Shown: in pieces, positions 44,930-54,342 of the stretch | Numbering within the stretch: position 1 is the stretch's first letter | Layout: every line of letters begins with the position of its first letter | NCBI RefSeq assembly: GCF_025558485.1 | Contig: NZ_CP102930.1 | Span: 868,001-932,000, forward strand | Source: Bdellovibrio bacteriovorus | Lineage (GTDB): Bacteria > Bdellovibrionota > Bdellovibrionia > Bdellovibrionales > Bdellovibrionaceae | Direction of reading: 5' to 3' | DNA length: 64,000 bases | The notes under the pieces: generated by a model | Told to the model about the DNA's origin: nothing | Database searches by the model: none | What the model saw: the letters and a program-made list of their open reading frames with translations, nothing else | Translations under genes and position numbers: made by a program

Positions 44930-46455
44930 GAACCTGAGCTCTCTTGATTTGATGGATTAGGACTGGGTTCCTCACCCAGCTTGTGCTGAGTGTACTCTTT
45001 CCCATCGAATCTAAAAAGCTGCGGGGTTTCATCCATGACTGTCGCGATATTCACCGGTCTTTTCCAGATCTTGAAAACATTCTTCAACGTCTCGCTCATA
45101 AAATCCGGCTGCATATCAATGCCTTCGTGCAAATGAGTCAGAAGCAGCTCGCCCCGGTTTTCAAAGTTCGCATCTTCAATACGAATAATCGGCTGGCCGA
45201 AATTGGTCATGTGGAACAACAACTGCGCTTTAATGGCCTTAAAGTCTTTGGTATCGACTTCAAACTTCTGGGTCTTCTTATTGAACTTGTAAACGAACAT
45301 CTTATTACGAACGCAGAAGTCCTCTGTTAAGAACTGGTCAATGAAAGTCACGTCATTGCAGACTTTGCGAACCTCAAAGATTTTTTCGCGCCCCAAGCCC
45401 AGCTTGCGATCCCAGTGCTTTCTTTCGCGCACGTCATCACACTGTTCCCATTCGCGGCCGAATTGGCCTTTATTCCAACGGTCTTCAATATCGCGCATCA
45501 GCTCGATGCCGACCTTGTAGGGATTGTATCCGTTCGGAGCCATCGCCATCGTTCCGGCATGATGATCGGCAAAGTCGATGATTTCAGAATCATCCAAAAT
45601 CTTTGTCGTCATCAGTTTGGAATGCCAGTACGAAGCCCAACCTTCATTCATCGTCTTCGTCATTCCCTGCGGAGAGAAATAATAAGCCTCGTCACGAATG
45701 ATCGACAATACATCCTGCTGCCAGTCTGTCAGCGGAGCATAATGAATAAAGAAATTCAGCACATCTTTTTCAGGCTCGCTCGGGAAACGTTGCGCTTTGG
45801 CTTGAGCTTCCTCGTCCGCCTTACGACGTTGTTCTTCAACAAAGGAAGGAGGGTTGATATAATCACGCATGTAAGAGCGATCAACCCTGAGCAGGTAGTT
45901 TGTTTCCTGCTGTGGGCGCGACTCTTGAGTTTTAACCACAGACTTTTCCACATAAGGGCTGTAACGATCGATCAGGTTTTCCAAAGACAAACAGACGTCG
46001 ATGAAGTTTTCCACCACATCCTGACCATAACGATCCATATAACGACGGATGCGCGTGGCATGATTGGCCATCTGATCCATCATTTTGCGGTTTGTTTTTG
46101 AAAACCAGATATTGTTCTTAAAGAAATCACAGTGACCGTAAACGTGCGCCATGACCAGCTTTTGGTCCATCATGGCATTACCTTCCATCAGATACGCGTA
46201 GCACGGATCTGTGTTGATCACCATTTCATAGATCTTGGAAAGGCCGTATTCGTAGCTCTTGGAAAGATGTTCGTACTCCATCCCGAACTTCCAGTGCGGA
46301 TAGCGCACCGGGAATCCACCGTAGGCGGCAAACTGATTGATTTGATCGTAAGTGATCAACTCAAAGATCGTTTCAAAGAAATCCAGCCCCGCATCTTTGG
46401 CGATCTGGCATATTCTTTTTCTTTCGGCCTCAAGTTCGGGTGTCAGATTAGCCAT
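44926..46455 (-). CDS. spoVR: SpoVR-family protein
   Basis: The full-length 509-residue SpoVR family (E. coli YcgB) protein: DYQINQFAAYGGFPVRYPHW-type opening (here TYDQINQFAAYGG), GMEYEHLSKSYEYGLSKIYEMV, MNEGWASYWHSKLM and PNGYNPYKVGIELMRDIE. The family is tied to spore cortex formation in Bacillus and to stress in others; its activity is unknown. It lies 15 bases behind yhbH in the order prkA-yhbH-spoVR, which is widely conserved, so they work in one process. Confidence 0.93.
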   Translation of the reverse strand: MANLTPELEAERKRICQIAKDAGLDFFETIFELITYDQINQFAAYGGFPVRYPHWKFGMEYEHLSKSYEYGLSKIYEMVINTDPCYAYLMEGNAMMDQKLVMAHVYGHCDFFKNNIWFSKTNRKMMDQMANHATRIRRYMDRYGQDVVENFIDVCLSLENLIDRYSPYVEKSVVKTQESRPQQETNYLLRVDRSYMRDYINPPSFVEEQRRKADEEAQAKAQRFPSEPEKDVLNFFIHYAPLTDWQQDVLSIIRDEAYYFSPQGMTKTMNEGWASYWHSKLMTTKILDDSEIIDFADHHAGTMAMAPNGYNPYKVGIELMRDIEDRWNKGQFGREWEQCDDVRERKHWDRKLGLGREKIFEVRKVCNDVTFIDQFLTEDFCVRNKMFVYKFNKKTQKFEVDTKDFKAIKAQLLFHMTNFGQPIIRIEDANFENRGELLLTHLHEGIDMQPDFMSETLKNVFKIWKRPVNIATVMDETPQLFRFDGKEYTQHKLGEEPSPNPSNQESSGS

Positions 46456-46470
46456 GCTCGCTCCGCTCTC

Positions 46471-47568
46471 TTACTTCCCTTTGCCAAGGAAGTCTTTGAT
46501 TGAATCCAGGATCTTGTCGCGGTTTTCGATTTGACTGAGTGTCAGTCGTTCGTCCTCGCCAAATTCCTTTTGCAGATCTTTCAGGAACTGCCCGCTGCCG
46601 TATTTGCTTTCCACCTGACCGTAACTGAAAACATTACAGTTCGGCAGGAAGAATTCCTGCAACATCTTAACACATAGACGCGTATCCTCGCCGGACCAGT
46701 TATCGCCATCTGAAAAATGGAACGGATAAATGTTCCATTCATTCACCGGATAATCCGCCTGAATGATTTCCTGACACAGTTTATAGGCCGAGCTGATCAG
46801 CGTCCCGCCCGATTCACTGGTTCTGAAGAACGTGTCTTCATCCACCTCTTTTGCGGCGGCATCGTGAATAATAAACCGGGTCTCAAGGCCTTTATAGTGC
46901 TTACGCAACCATGTGTTGATCCAGAAGCTTTCCAGACGAACGATTTCCTTTTGTTCATCACCCATACTTCCGGACACGTCCATCATGTAAATCACCACAG
47001 CCTGAGTTTGTGGCTGTTGCACTTTCTTAAAGGACTTGTACTGCATGTCCCGGCGGATCGGCAGCACCAAAGGTTCCTCAGAATCATAAGTTCCCGAACC
47101 CACCATGCGCTTCAAGGCTCTTTTGTATGAAGACTTGAAGTGGCGCAGACCTTCCGGTCCCACCGGAGCCAGGCCCGTGAATTTTGTTTTTAAGGAATCA
47201 ATGTTCTTGGCGCCCTTGGGCTGAATCAAAGGAAGTTCCAGCTTTTCACCCAGGATATTGGCAAGCTCTTCCATGGACATCTCAACTTCGACAAGATGTT
47301 CTCCGGGAGCTTCGCCCGCCTGTCCCTGTCCACCCTCGCCCGGATCACCAACATCCTGACCCGGCTGTCCTTCCCCTTGGCCAACCCCACCTTGTTGCTT
47401 GGGGCCGTAGCGGAAATTGGGAATATCGATACGAGGAAGCGGAATTTTCACAAATTCGTCTTCACGCTTCCCGATCATTTCACCCTGAGAGACATACTTG
47501 CGTAGATCCTCTTTGACCTTGCCCTTAACGATCTCTCTGAATCTGTTATGGTCTTCACGTATCGACAT
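46471..47568 (-). CDS. yhbH: YeaH/YhbH (DUF444) protein
   Basis: The 365-residue protein has a basic N-terminus ([22 protein letters not shown]), a Gly/Gln/Glu-rich linker (about 75-108) and a von Willebrand A-like domain whose metal site is MDVSGSMG (about 195-202). It is the partner of the PrkA kinase in many bacteria and is likely to be its target or adaptor. Its first base overlaps the prkA stop (TAATG). Confidence 0.92.
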   Translation of the reverse strand: MSIREDHNRFREIVKGKVKEDLRKYVSQGEMIGKREDEFVKIPLPRIDIPNFRYGPKQQGGVGQGEGQPGQDVGDPGEGGQGQAGEAPGEHLVEVEMSMEELANILGEKLELPLIQPKGAKNIDSLKTKFTGLAPVGPEGLRHFKSSYKRALKRMVGSGTYDSEEPLVLPIRRDMQYKSFKKVQQPQTQAVVIYMMDVSGSMGDEQKEIVRLESFWINTWLRKHYKGLETRFIIHDAAAKEVDEDTFFRTSESGGTLISSAYKLCQEIIQADYPVNEWNIYPFHFSDGDNWSGEDTRLCVKMLQEFFLPNCNVFSYGQVESKYGSGQFLKDLQKEFGEDERLTLSQIENRDKILDSIKDFLGKGK

Positions 47569-48572
47569 TATTTATTCTTTACGTCCCCTCGGGCGAAGAT
47601 ACTTGCCACGTAATGCAATACATCCGTAGCAGAAATTTCATCGTACCCGAAGTCCTTGATGAGACGGGTTTTAACAATATCAATCTTCTCTTGAGTGTCT
47701 TTGTCAGCCACGTTGCTAACCAAAGTGGTCAGCTTAATGCTGTCTTTCTGATCCTCAAAGAGTTTCAATTCGATGGCCTTGTGCAGGCGTTCGTTCATTT
47801 TGTAATTGAACTTCTTACCTTCCAAAGCCAGAGCCCCGATGTAGTTCATGATCTCGCGACGGAAATCATCCTTGCGGGACTCTGGAATCTCGATCTTCTC
47901 CTCGATGGATCTCATCAGACGCTCATCGGGTTCCTCGTCGTTTCCAGTGAACTGATTGCGAACTCGTTCTCTCTGCGTATAGGCTTTGACGTTATCTATA
48001 TAATTGGCACACAGGCGCTGCATCGCACTTTCATCCGCACTGATGGCTCTTTGCACCTCAGCTTTGATGATTTCCTCGTACTCCTGCATGACCACACCCA
48101 GAAGCTCTTTGAATTCCGTCTTTAGTTCCTCGTTAGCAATTAACGAATGATTTTTCAGACCGGATTCAAGCTCTTTAAAGACCATGAACGGATTCACAGA
48201 ACCTTTATTGGACTGCTGAGCCGCCACCAGAGCATTGGAAAGTTTATCCTGAATGTAACGGGCGGAAATACCCTCTAAGCCCTCGCGCACAGTTTCCTTA
48301 CGAAGCTCGCGCACGTTGTCTTCTGTATAATTCGGGAGAGTCTTGCCGTTATACAGCTTTAGTTTCTGCAAACGGGTCAGATTGGCTTTTTTCGGCTTTT
48401 CCAGACGGGTCAGAATCGCCCACATTGCCGCCATTTCCACGGTGTGAGGGGCAATGCTGATTCCGCGCACTTTTTGGGAATTGAAATCACGTTTATAGAT
48501 ATTGATTTCATCTCTCCAGCGAGTGATGTACGGAATGTCGATCTTCACCGTACGGTCACGAAGGGCTTCCAT
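47568..48572 (-). CDS. prkA: PrkA serine kinase, C-terminal fragment (frameshift)
   Basis: This 334-codon frame is the second half of PrkA (E. coli YeaG), beginning [22 protein letters not shown], which is an internal family segment and not a start. It holds the kinase-like C-terminal domain. It is out of frame with the upstream fragment by one base; restoring a C near 48588 on the coding strand reads [12 protein letters not shown], the usual family sequence. So the natural gene would cover 47568-49582. Confidence 0.85.
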   Translation of the reverse strand: MEALRDRTVKIDIPYITRWRDEINIYKRDFNSQKVRGISIAPHTVEMAAMWAILTRLEKPKKANLTRLQKLKLYNGKTLPNYTEDNVRELRKETVREGLEGISARYIQDKLSNALVAAQQSNKGSVNPFMVFKELESGLKNHSLIANEELKTEFKELLGVVMQEYEEIIKAEVQRAISADESAMQRLCANYIDNVKAYTQRERVRNQFTGNDEEPDERLMRSIEEKIEIPESRKDDFRREIMNYIGALALEGKKFNYKMNERLHKAIELKLFEDQKDSIKLTTLVSNVADKDTQEKIDIVKTRLIKDFGYDEISATDVLHYVASIFARGDVKNK

Positions 48573-49582
48573 GAATTCTGGGTTTGTGCGAACTTCTTAG
48601 GTTTCACACGATGCTCTTGCGAAGCACCCAACAAATCGTACAAGAAAGCCACGTCAAGTTTCAGAACCTCGACGAACTCGATCATCCCGCGATTGGCGAC
48701 ATTGAACTCCCCATCGAAGTTAAATGCACGCGGATCTGAATCCGATCCGTATTCTGCGATCTTACGATAGTTGATATCCCCGGTCAGTTCCGTAGAGTCC
48801 TGATTCTTTTCATCTTTCGGCTGGAAGGTGCCAATACCCACACGATCGGCCTCAGAGATAAACAGTCTTTTCACGCGAACGTGGGAAAGAACCTGCATCA
48901 GGTTGCCGTCGTATTTTTCCATCAAGGCTTTAAAAATAAATCGTGAAGGCGGGCTGAGCTCCCCATCCACATGCACGCGGAAGCTGCCTTCCTGTCCTTT
49001 GTTGATGGAATCATAAACGGAACCACGCAGCTCTTCCGGAATCAAAAGCAAAGGTTCTTCATTCATCGGTGAATGGAAGACCTTCACACCTTTTCCTAAA
49101 AGACCATCCAGCTCCAGCTTTTCATCGATCCATTCAAATGTGTAAACCGCACCCTGCTTGGTGTGAGAGTAGCGTTCAAGGCCTTTTTTCAGCATACGAC
49201 AAATCGTGGACTTTGCACTTCCCACCGGTCCATGCAGCAGGATCACACGTTTTTCAGTGCCGTATCCGAGGGCCGCCGCTTTTAGAACATTCACCAATTT
49301 CATCAACTGCACATCAAGACCGAAGACTGCGTCTTTCCCGTTATTGAAGGTGTCGTCGAAGAATTTGTAGCGAATAACTTCTTTTTTGAAATCGATATAA
49401 GTTTCAGTGCCTTCCTCAACGATCATGTCATACATGCGCTGATAGGCGTTTCTGGTAATTTTCGGATTTTGTTTTACCAGGTCGAGATATTCCTCGAAGG
49501 TTCCACTCCAATGCTCTTTAGCATGAGTGCTTGAGTTTTGCCAGTTGGCGACCAGTGAATGCAGATCAAACTTAGAGGCCAT
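48545..49582 (-). pseudogene. prkA: PrkA serine kinase, N-terminal AAA fragment (frameshift)
   Basis: Started at ATG 49582 after GGGGGAGAG; the frame is open to 49612. Residues 1-330 match the N-terminal AAA domain of Prk[11 protein letters not shown] (Walker A) and [23 protein letters not shown]. It then runs out of frame as SWKPFVTVR and stops at 48545. PrkA phosphorylates proteins during stress and starvation. The 3' end overlaps the next fragment by 28 bases; see that entry for the one-base repair. Confidence 0.85.
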
Positions 49583-49658
49583 AATCTCTCCCCCAGGTGA
49601 TTGGTGACACACCTACTCTGTTAGATTATGCCTCATTACTAGACGGTTAACGAGTTTT

Positions 49659-50285
49659 TTAATTTAGTTGTATTGCTTTGAACCCTTGAGGCTGTCTCAA
49701 GGTGAAAAGGTCCGATTTGAACTGGACTTCAGTCTTGGGCGCAGAGAACAACCACTGCATTTCAAATTGCGGTGCCGTAATCACAACCTTCTTTTGTCCT
49801 TCTTTTCGATCTAACCATTCGACACGGGTTTTCTTCGCCAGATTCTCACATTGATAAATCAGACCCGAGGGGTCCAATCCACACTTCCACCCGGGGCCTC
49901 GTACAGGCTCATCAAATGCGATATTTGTCAGATTCATGGGATGCAAAGGCATGCCCACGACATTTAAGAAGGCACGTTCAGAATTGCGGCCATAATAGAA
50001 GGCCTTCTGAGGATAAACAGCATAAGAGATCTCAGACGGACTCATCACGAGGCTGGCAACTTGAAACCCCAACAACGCGGTGATTTCAAAACGTGCTCTT
50101 TCGTTCTTAATCGCAAAGATATCTATATTCAGAGACTGGGTTTTATTTTCTTTCTGATTTTTGATCAACGCCTTGGTTTCCCACTGCGCTTTCTGGAAAG
50201 AACCCTCCTTCACCGTCTTTGTGACACAGCCGGAAAGGAAAAGGGTTAATACGATCATGAAAAAAGCATTGAACCTGTTCATCAT
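49659..50285 (-). CDS. LolB-like lipoprotein
   Basis: A 208-residue envelope protein with lipobox LSGC (Cys about 20). The mature part (WETKALIKNQKENKTQSLNIDIFAIKNERARFEITALLGFQ) has the strand pattern of the LolB/DUF4292 half-barrel fold that carries lipoproteins or binds lipids. Met1 and Met2 are both possible. A role in lipoprotein transport to the outer membrane is inference. It is divergent from the next gene with only 17 bases between starts. Confidence 0.65.
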   Translation of the reverse strand: MMNRFNAFFMIVLTLFLSGCVTKTVKEGSFQKAQWETKALIKNQKENKTQSLNIDIFAIKNERARFEITALLGFQVASLVMSPSEISYAVYPQKAFYYGRNSERAFLNVVGMPLHPMNLTNIAFDEPVRGPGWKCGLDPSGLIYQCENLAKKTRVEWLDRKEGQKKVVITAPQFEMQWLFSAPKTEVQFKSDLFTLRQPQGFKAIQLN

Positions 50286-50302
50286 TGCCTTAGCATAGAG
50301 AA

Positions 50303-50932
50303 ATGAATTCCCTTAAACAAGCCTTGATTCAATTAAAAGAAGACTGGCGCAACAGCCTTCTTTTGGGGTGTATTGCCACTATATTCGTTCTGCTGGTGCG
50401 TTTTGTTCCGTACCTGAGCGCTTTCGTTATCTCCATGGGGCTTTTATTCCTTCAGGAAATCAGCAATCAATATTCGCAAGCCCGTAAATGGCCTCAGCAG
50501 TTTAATTTTATTAAACAACACCTGCTGTCTTTCGTGGTTACAGCTCTGATTCTGTTGCCGACCAGCGCCTTGCTGGGTTCAGCCATGGGTTTGCTGCAAA
50601 GTCCGCAGGACATTCTGCAAACCATTCCGCTGTCATTGGGGCTGTTGATTCTGGCTTTATATTTCTATTTGATTCTGAACCATGCCCTGCGCCTGAATAT
50701 GGAAAACGACACATCCCTGGCCAAGGCCATTGATATTGTGGCGCTGGCTTCGATAAAGAACTTCAAAGAGTATTTCCTGGTCAGCTTCTATTTAAGCGTC
50801 GCCATTCTGATTTCCGGCCTGCTGTGGGGATTTGGCTTTATCGTCACCCTGCCTTTTGTTTTCTTCGCCACGAACCATATATATAGACACATCAAGGACA
50901 AGGGTGCTCTTAACAGGAAAACCGGCATCTGA
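50303..50932 (+). CDS. Integral membrane protein of unknown function
   Basis: A 209-residue protein with about five membrane segments (at about 19-49 as a long pair, 73-92, 108-128, 160-190) and Lys/Arg loops, including a C-terminal RHIKDKGALNRK tail. No known transporter signature was seen. It is alone on its strand and followed at 50943 by a bidirectional terminator. Confidence 0.65.
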   Translation: MNSLKQALIQLKEDWRNSLLLGCIATIFVLLVRFVPYLSAFVISMGLLFLQEISNQYSQARKWPQQFNFIKQHLLSFVVTALILLPTSALLGSAMGLLQSPQDILQTIPLSLGLLILALYFYLILNHALRLNMENDTSLAKAIDIVALASIKNFKEYFLVSFYLSVAILISGLLWGFGFIVTLPFVFFATNHIYRHIKDKGALNRKTGI

Positions 50933-50942
50933 TCCAACAAAC

Positions 50943-50971
50943 AAAAAGCCCGCAATTTCTGCGGGCTTTTT
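50943..50971. terminator. Bidirectional terminator
   Basis: AAAAAGCCCGC / GCGGGCTTTTT with a 7-base loop, between two convergent genes. Confidence 0.9.
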
Positions 50972-50993
50972 AGTTTATTTGTTATCTTGGCTG

Positions 50994-52865
50994 TTATTTT
51001 TCAGCGTGCTCTGCAATCGGCTTTTCAACAGAGGCCGGTAAGCGAGGCGCACCATTCAGCTCTTGTTTTTCAATCGCTGTGATTTTGCTGCGGATCTCCT
51101 GAACTTTTTTAGTGTCAGTTTCAAGGTCAGCGGCTTTCCTGTACATCTTCTTCGCTTTATCCACCATGGACTGCTTGTAGTAAGCATCACCCAGGTGTTC
51201 AGCAATAATGCTGACTGTGGATTGATGTTTGTGAGCTGCTTCCAGGAACTTCACGGATTCAGAATACTTGCTTTGTTTATACAAGATCCAGCCCAAAGTA
51301 TCCAGAATGTAGCCATCTGTCGGCTCCAGCTCCAAAGCTCGACGGGCAAGCTGTTCAGCTTCCGGAAGCTTCACGCCCATTTCCGCCCAAGTGAAGGCCA
51401 GGTAGTTCATGCCCTGCACATGGTTTGGATCCAGCTCCAGAACCTTTTGCATTTCTGTTACCACCACATCCTTGTTCCCCATGCGGTCGTTGATAGTTCC
51501 ATAGTAGAATCTCAACTGGGCATTTTCCGGGAACTTTTGCAGACCTTGTTCCAAAGTTTTGGAGGCATTTTTATAATCGCCTTTTTCATCCAGCAAGGAG
51601 GCATACATCGCGAACACCTGCGGCTGATCCTGACGAGATTTCAAACCGACAGCAGCCACTTCGATACCCTCGTCCAGACGGCCCAAACCTTTTAGCAGGT
51701 AAGCTGCATGAACCACAGACTCTCCATAGTATGTGCTGGAAGCCGGGATCTTACGATATTCCTTCACAGCCTTTTCATGCTGACGGGCTTCTTCGTAAAC
51801 CGCAGCCAGATAGAAACGGACTTTGTCAGACTCCGGAGCATCCTTCAGAATCTCTTCCAATTTCTGCACCGCTGTGTCGTAGCGTTTTTGTTCAATCAGG
51901 ATCAAAGCCATTTTCATGCGCACATTCAGTGGCTCGTCCGAATCACTTTCCATCACTTCCAACTGAGCATAGGCATTTTCATAGTCCCCACGCTCAATAT
52001 AGATCTGCGCCAGCACTTCCGCCACACGCGGGCTTGGAGTGTTTTCCTTTTGGAAGTTGCGATACAAGCTGATCGCCTTGTCTTCATTTTTCTGCTTGGA
52101 ATACAAAACACCCAAAGACAGAACCGCATCTGCAAAGTCCGGCTTTAGCTCCAGAGCTTTTTTGAAGGACGTCTCTGCCACTTTGGCAAATTTAGTTTCC
52201 GACTGCTCCATGCGAACACGGCCGATGTAGTAGTGCGCCAGGTACGGAGTTGTGTACTCCGGATTTTTCAGCAAAGTCTCAAAGTACTTCACCGCTTTGT
52301 CGGATTGTTTTTGCTCAGAGTACAATGCTCCAATGTATAATGGGGCTTCTGTGTTTTCCGGCTGAAGCTTCATCACTGTGTGATACTGCTCCATCGCCTT
52401 TGGATACACTTTCAGGGAGGAATACAAACCACCCAGCAACAAGTGCGCGTCCACGTTCTTCGGATCTTTTTTCACAGCCTCTTCAGACTGCGCCAAAGAT
52501 TCCGTGATCATGCCCTGCTTCAGATATTCTGCAGCCAGACGCATGTTCACTGCCGGAGAGTTCGTGTCGTAGATCAAAACCATTTTGAAAGATTCGATGG
52601 CCTTCTGGGAGTTTCCTTCCAATGCATAGGCCTCACCCATCGCGAAGTAATAGTCCGCCTGAGTGCGCATGTAAAGTGGGTCCAAAGAGCTGCCACTATC
52701 CAAGGAAAGTACCGCAGGAGCAAAGGAAGCCGGTGCCCGGTTTTTATCGTCGAAAGAGGCTTCAAAGTACGGCGCCTTGTCAGAATCATTCGAAGTGAAT
52801 GTCGCGCAAGCCGTAAGGGAAAGAAGAAGAGGGGCTATAATCGCGGTCCTAGTGTATGGAAACAT
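50994..52865 (-). CDS. Large TPR-repeat lipoprotein
   Basis: A 623-residue protein: lipobox LTAC (Cys about 20), then a short linker and at least a dozen tetratricopeptide repeats (e.g. YYFAMGEAYALEGNSQKAIESF, AHLLLGGLYSSLKVYPKAMEQY, QPENTEAPLYIGALYSEQKQSDKAVKYF) covering residues 65-600. TPR arrays bind other proteins, here probably in the envelope. The C-terminus has a short basic/proline tail. Ordered repeats and length are consistent with an outer-membrane assembly or secretion scaffold, but the partner is unknown. Confidence 0.85.
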   Translation of the reverse strand: MFPYTRTAIIAPLLLSLTACATFTSNDSDKAPYFEASFDDKNRAPASFAPAVLSLDSGSSLDPLYMRTQADYYFAMGEAYALEGNSQKAIESFKMVLIYDTNSPAVNMRLAAEYLKQGMITESLAQSEEAVKKDPKNVDAHLLLGGLYSSLKVYPKAMEQYHTVMKLQPENTEAPLYIGALYSEQKQSDKAVKYFETLLKNPEYTTPYLAHYYIGRVRMEQSETKFAKVAETSFKKALELKPDFADAVLSLGVLYSKQKNEDKAISLYRNFQKENTPSPRVAEVLAQIYIERGDYENAYAQLEVMESDSDEPLNVRMKMALILIEQKRYDTAVQKLEEILKDAPESDKVRFYLAAVYEEARQHEKAVKEYRKIPASSTYYGESVVHAAYLLKGLGRLDEGIEVAAVGLKSRQDQPQVFAMYASLLDEKGDYKNASKTLEQGLQKFPENAQLRFYYGTINDRMGNKDVVVTEMQKVLELDPNHVQGMNYLAFTWAEMGVKLPEAEQLARRALELEPTDGYILDTLGWILYKQSKYSESVKFLEAAHKHQSTVSIIAEHLGDAYYKQSMVDKAKKMYRKAADLETDTKKVQEIRSKITAIEKQELNGAPRLPASVEKPIAEHAEK

Positions 52866-52969
52866 TAGATCTCCTTGGTCACTAGGCTGATCGGCTTTTT
52901 TTGAGATTTGCTTGATGCAACTTAAACGAGCAGGCAGTAATCGCGACTAAGATCGCGCCCACCCTCTGT

Positions 52970-53467
52970 CTAGTTGTGAGACACACTCAGAAGAACCCCT
53001 AAATCATCACCTTCATAGAGGGGCTGATTGTCCAGTGGCTTGTCCTCGTCGTCCAAGGATGCGGTTTCGATTTTCTGGTTTGGTCCCGTTGACCAGACCA
53101 GGATGCGGATTTTCCCGCTCTTGGTTTCGGTGGATAAAATGCGATAGCGATAGGGCTGCCCCCACGGGTCCATACCCATGGTTCCTGTGCTGCGCAAATT
53201 TTCGGGGGAAAGACCCTGTTCCGCTGAAACTGAAGCTGGGAGCCGCCCAGAAGACTTCTCTGCCGCCCCAGAAGTTTTTGATGCTTCGCGGTAAATTTGT
53301 ACAACTTGGTAACCGACAACCTCGGCTTTTTGACGAGCGTTCTCACTTCGAGAGTCCTGAATCTGGCGATTCCAAGGGGTCGCGATGATCGCCGTGGAAA
53401 AGCCCACCAGACCCAGTAGGGCCAAAACTCCAGAGGACTTAAACTCTTGTTTTTGCTCGTTTTTCAT
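52970..53467 (-). CDS. GspG-like pseudopilin-type protein
   Basis: Started at ATG 53467 (GAAAG upstream); the frame is open to 53536. The 165-residue product has a hydrophobic N-terminal helix (about 14-31, VLALLGLVGFSTAIIA) and a C-terminal domain ending in MGMDPWGQPYRYRIL, the hallmark of GspG/T2SS major pseudopilins. The prepilin cleavage site is not canonical. It is not next to other secretion genes. It may be a stand-alone pilin-like protein. Confidence 0.6.
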   Translation of the reverse strand: MKNEQKQEFKSSGVLALLGLVGFSTAIIATPWNRQIQDSRSENARQKAEVVGYQVVQIYREASKTSGAAEKSSGRLPASVSAEQGLSPENLRSTGTMGMDPWGQPYRYRILSTETKSGKIRILVWSTGPNQKIETASLDDEDKPLDNQPLYEGDDLGVLLSVSHN

Positions 53468-53614
53468 TAATTTTCTTTCCGAAAATAAAGGTCTTCCTTT
53501 AACATTTCGGCGTCCTTTAGAAAAAACTTTAGACAAAGGTCGGTAAAATCTTAGAAAACTAATGGCTATTTGCAGAAAAAATAACGCCTAGAGTCTTTTC
53601 TTTTGATTTTAGGA

Positions 53615-53629
53615 CCCCTTGACAAGGGG
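53615..53629. repeat. CCCCTTG-A-CAAGGGG palindrome over the -35 box
   Basis: A perfect 7-bp inverted repeat with a single central base, covering the TTGACA at 53619-53624. CAAGGGG recurs at 53659-53665 and CCCCTTG at 53691-53697, so half sites are repeated in the leader. Confidence 0.6.
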
Positions 53630-53647
53630 TGGCGGCAGGGATAGGTT
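53619..53647 (+). promoter_or_regulatory. Promoter of the PhaR-like gene
   Basis: TTGACA at 53619-53624 and TAGGTT at 53642-53647, 17 bases apart; about 85 bases before the start codon. The -35 is perfect, the -10 is weak. Confidence 0.5.
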
Positions 53648-53731
53648 GCGCCCATCTGCAAGGGGACGCCGAATCATAAGGCACCGTTAACCCCTTGGGA
53701 CTTTGGGGAAATTTCAAATTGGGAGGCACTT

Positions 53732-54277
53732 TTGATCAACCAAAACGAAACAATGACATCTAAGCCAAATTCTAAAGTTAAAATCATCAAGCGCTATCAG
53801 AACCGCAAACTCTACGACACTCAACAAAGCTGCTATGTGACTTTGGACGATATCGCAAAGATGATCCGCACTAACGAAGAAGTGATGGTTATCGACAACA
53901 AGTCTAAAAACGATATCACTGCTGCGACTTTGACTCAGATCATTTTCGAAGCTGAAAAGAAAGCATCTCAGTACGCTCCTCTTTTCACTCTTCGTGAAAT
54001 CATCCAGAACGGTAACGGCAGCATCTCTGGTTACCTTGCTAAGCTTGGCGCTTTCCCTCAGGATTACATGACTAAACAACAAGTAAACACTGTTGTTGAA
54101 AATGCTTCTACTGACAGCGTTAAACAAAACTTGGAAAACCGCGTTGCAACTGCAGCGACTCGCTACAACACAGACACTACTGCTAAAGTAGCCGCTGAAA
54201 AAGCAACTGTTCTTCCTGGTCTTCAACAGGACGACGAAACTCCAAACCTGCCAGGCACTTCTTTGTTGAACAACTAA
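53732..54277 (+). CDS. PHA accumulation regulator-like DNA-binding protein (PhaR N-domain)
   Basis: A TTG start at 53732 with GGGAGG five bases upstream is chosen over the ATG at 53753, which has no site. The 181-residue product begins with the PhaR DNA-binding domain: KIIKRYQNRKLYDTQQSCYVTLDDIAKMIR and GELVVIDNKSKNDIT-type segment. The rest is a helical, Thr/Asn/Ala-rich tail. PhaR family proteins repress polyhydroxyalkanoate genes and bind the polymer. No pha genes are here, so the target is open. A strong terminator follows. Confidence 0.8.
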   Translation: MINQNETMTSKPNSKVKIIKRYQNRKLYDTQQSCYVTLDDIAKMIRTNEEVMVIDNKSKNDITAATLTQIIFEAEKKASQYAPLFTLREIIQNGNGSISGYLAKLGAFPQDYMTKQQVNTVVENASTDSVKQNLENRVATAATRYNTDTTAKVAAEKATVLPGLQQDDETPNLPGTSLLNN

Positions 54278-54300
54278 GAAGACCTTTCAGCAAGGATTTC

Positions 54301-54332
54301 AAAAAAAGGCTCCGCAATGCGGGGCCTTTTTT
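54301..54332. terminator. Bidirectional terminator
   Basis: AAAAAAGGCTCCGC / GCGGGGCCTTTTTT with a 3-base loop, between convergent genes; includes one G-T pair. Confidence 0.9.
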
Positions 54333-54342
54333 ATTTTCAGAA

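Noticed and set aside
45415..46101. A 228-codon frame antisense to spoVR
   Set aside because: Antisense shadow of a conserved gene.
48545..48600. Programmed frameshifting in prkA
   Set aside because: No slippery heptamer or downstream hairpin was noticed and the family is not known to use it; a single lost base explains both frames.
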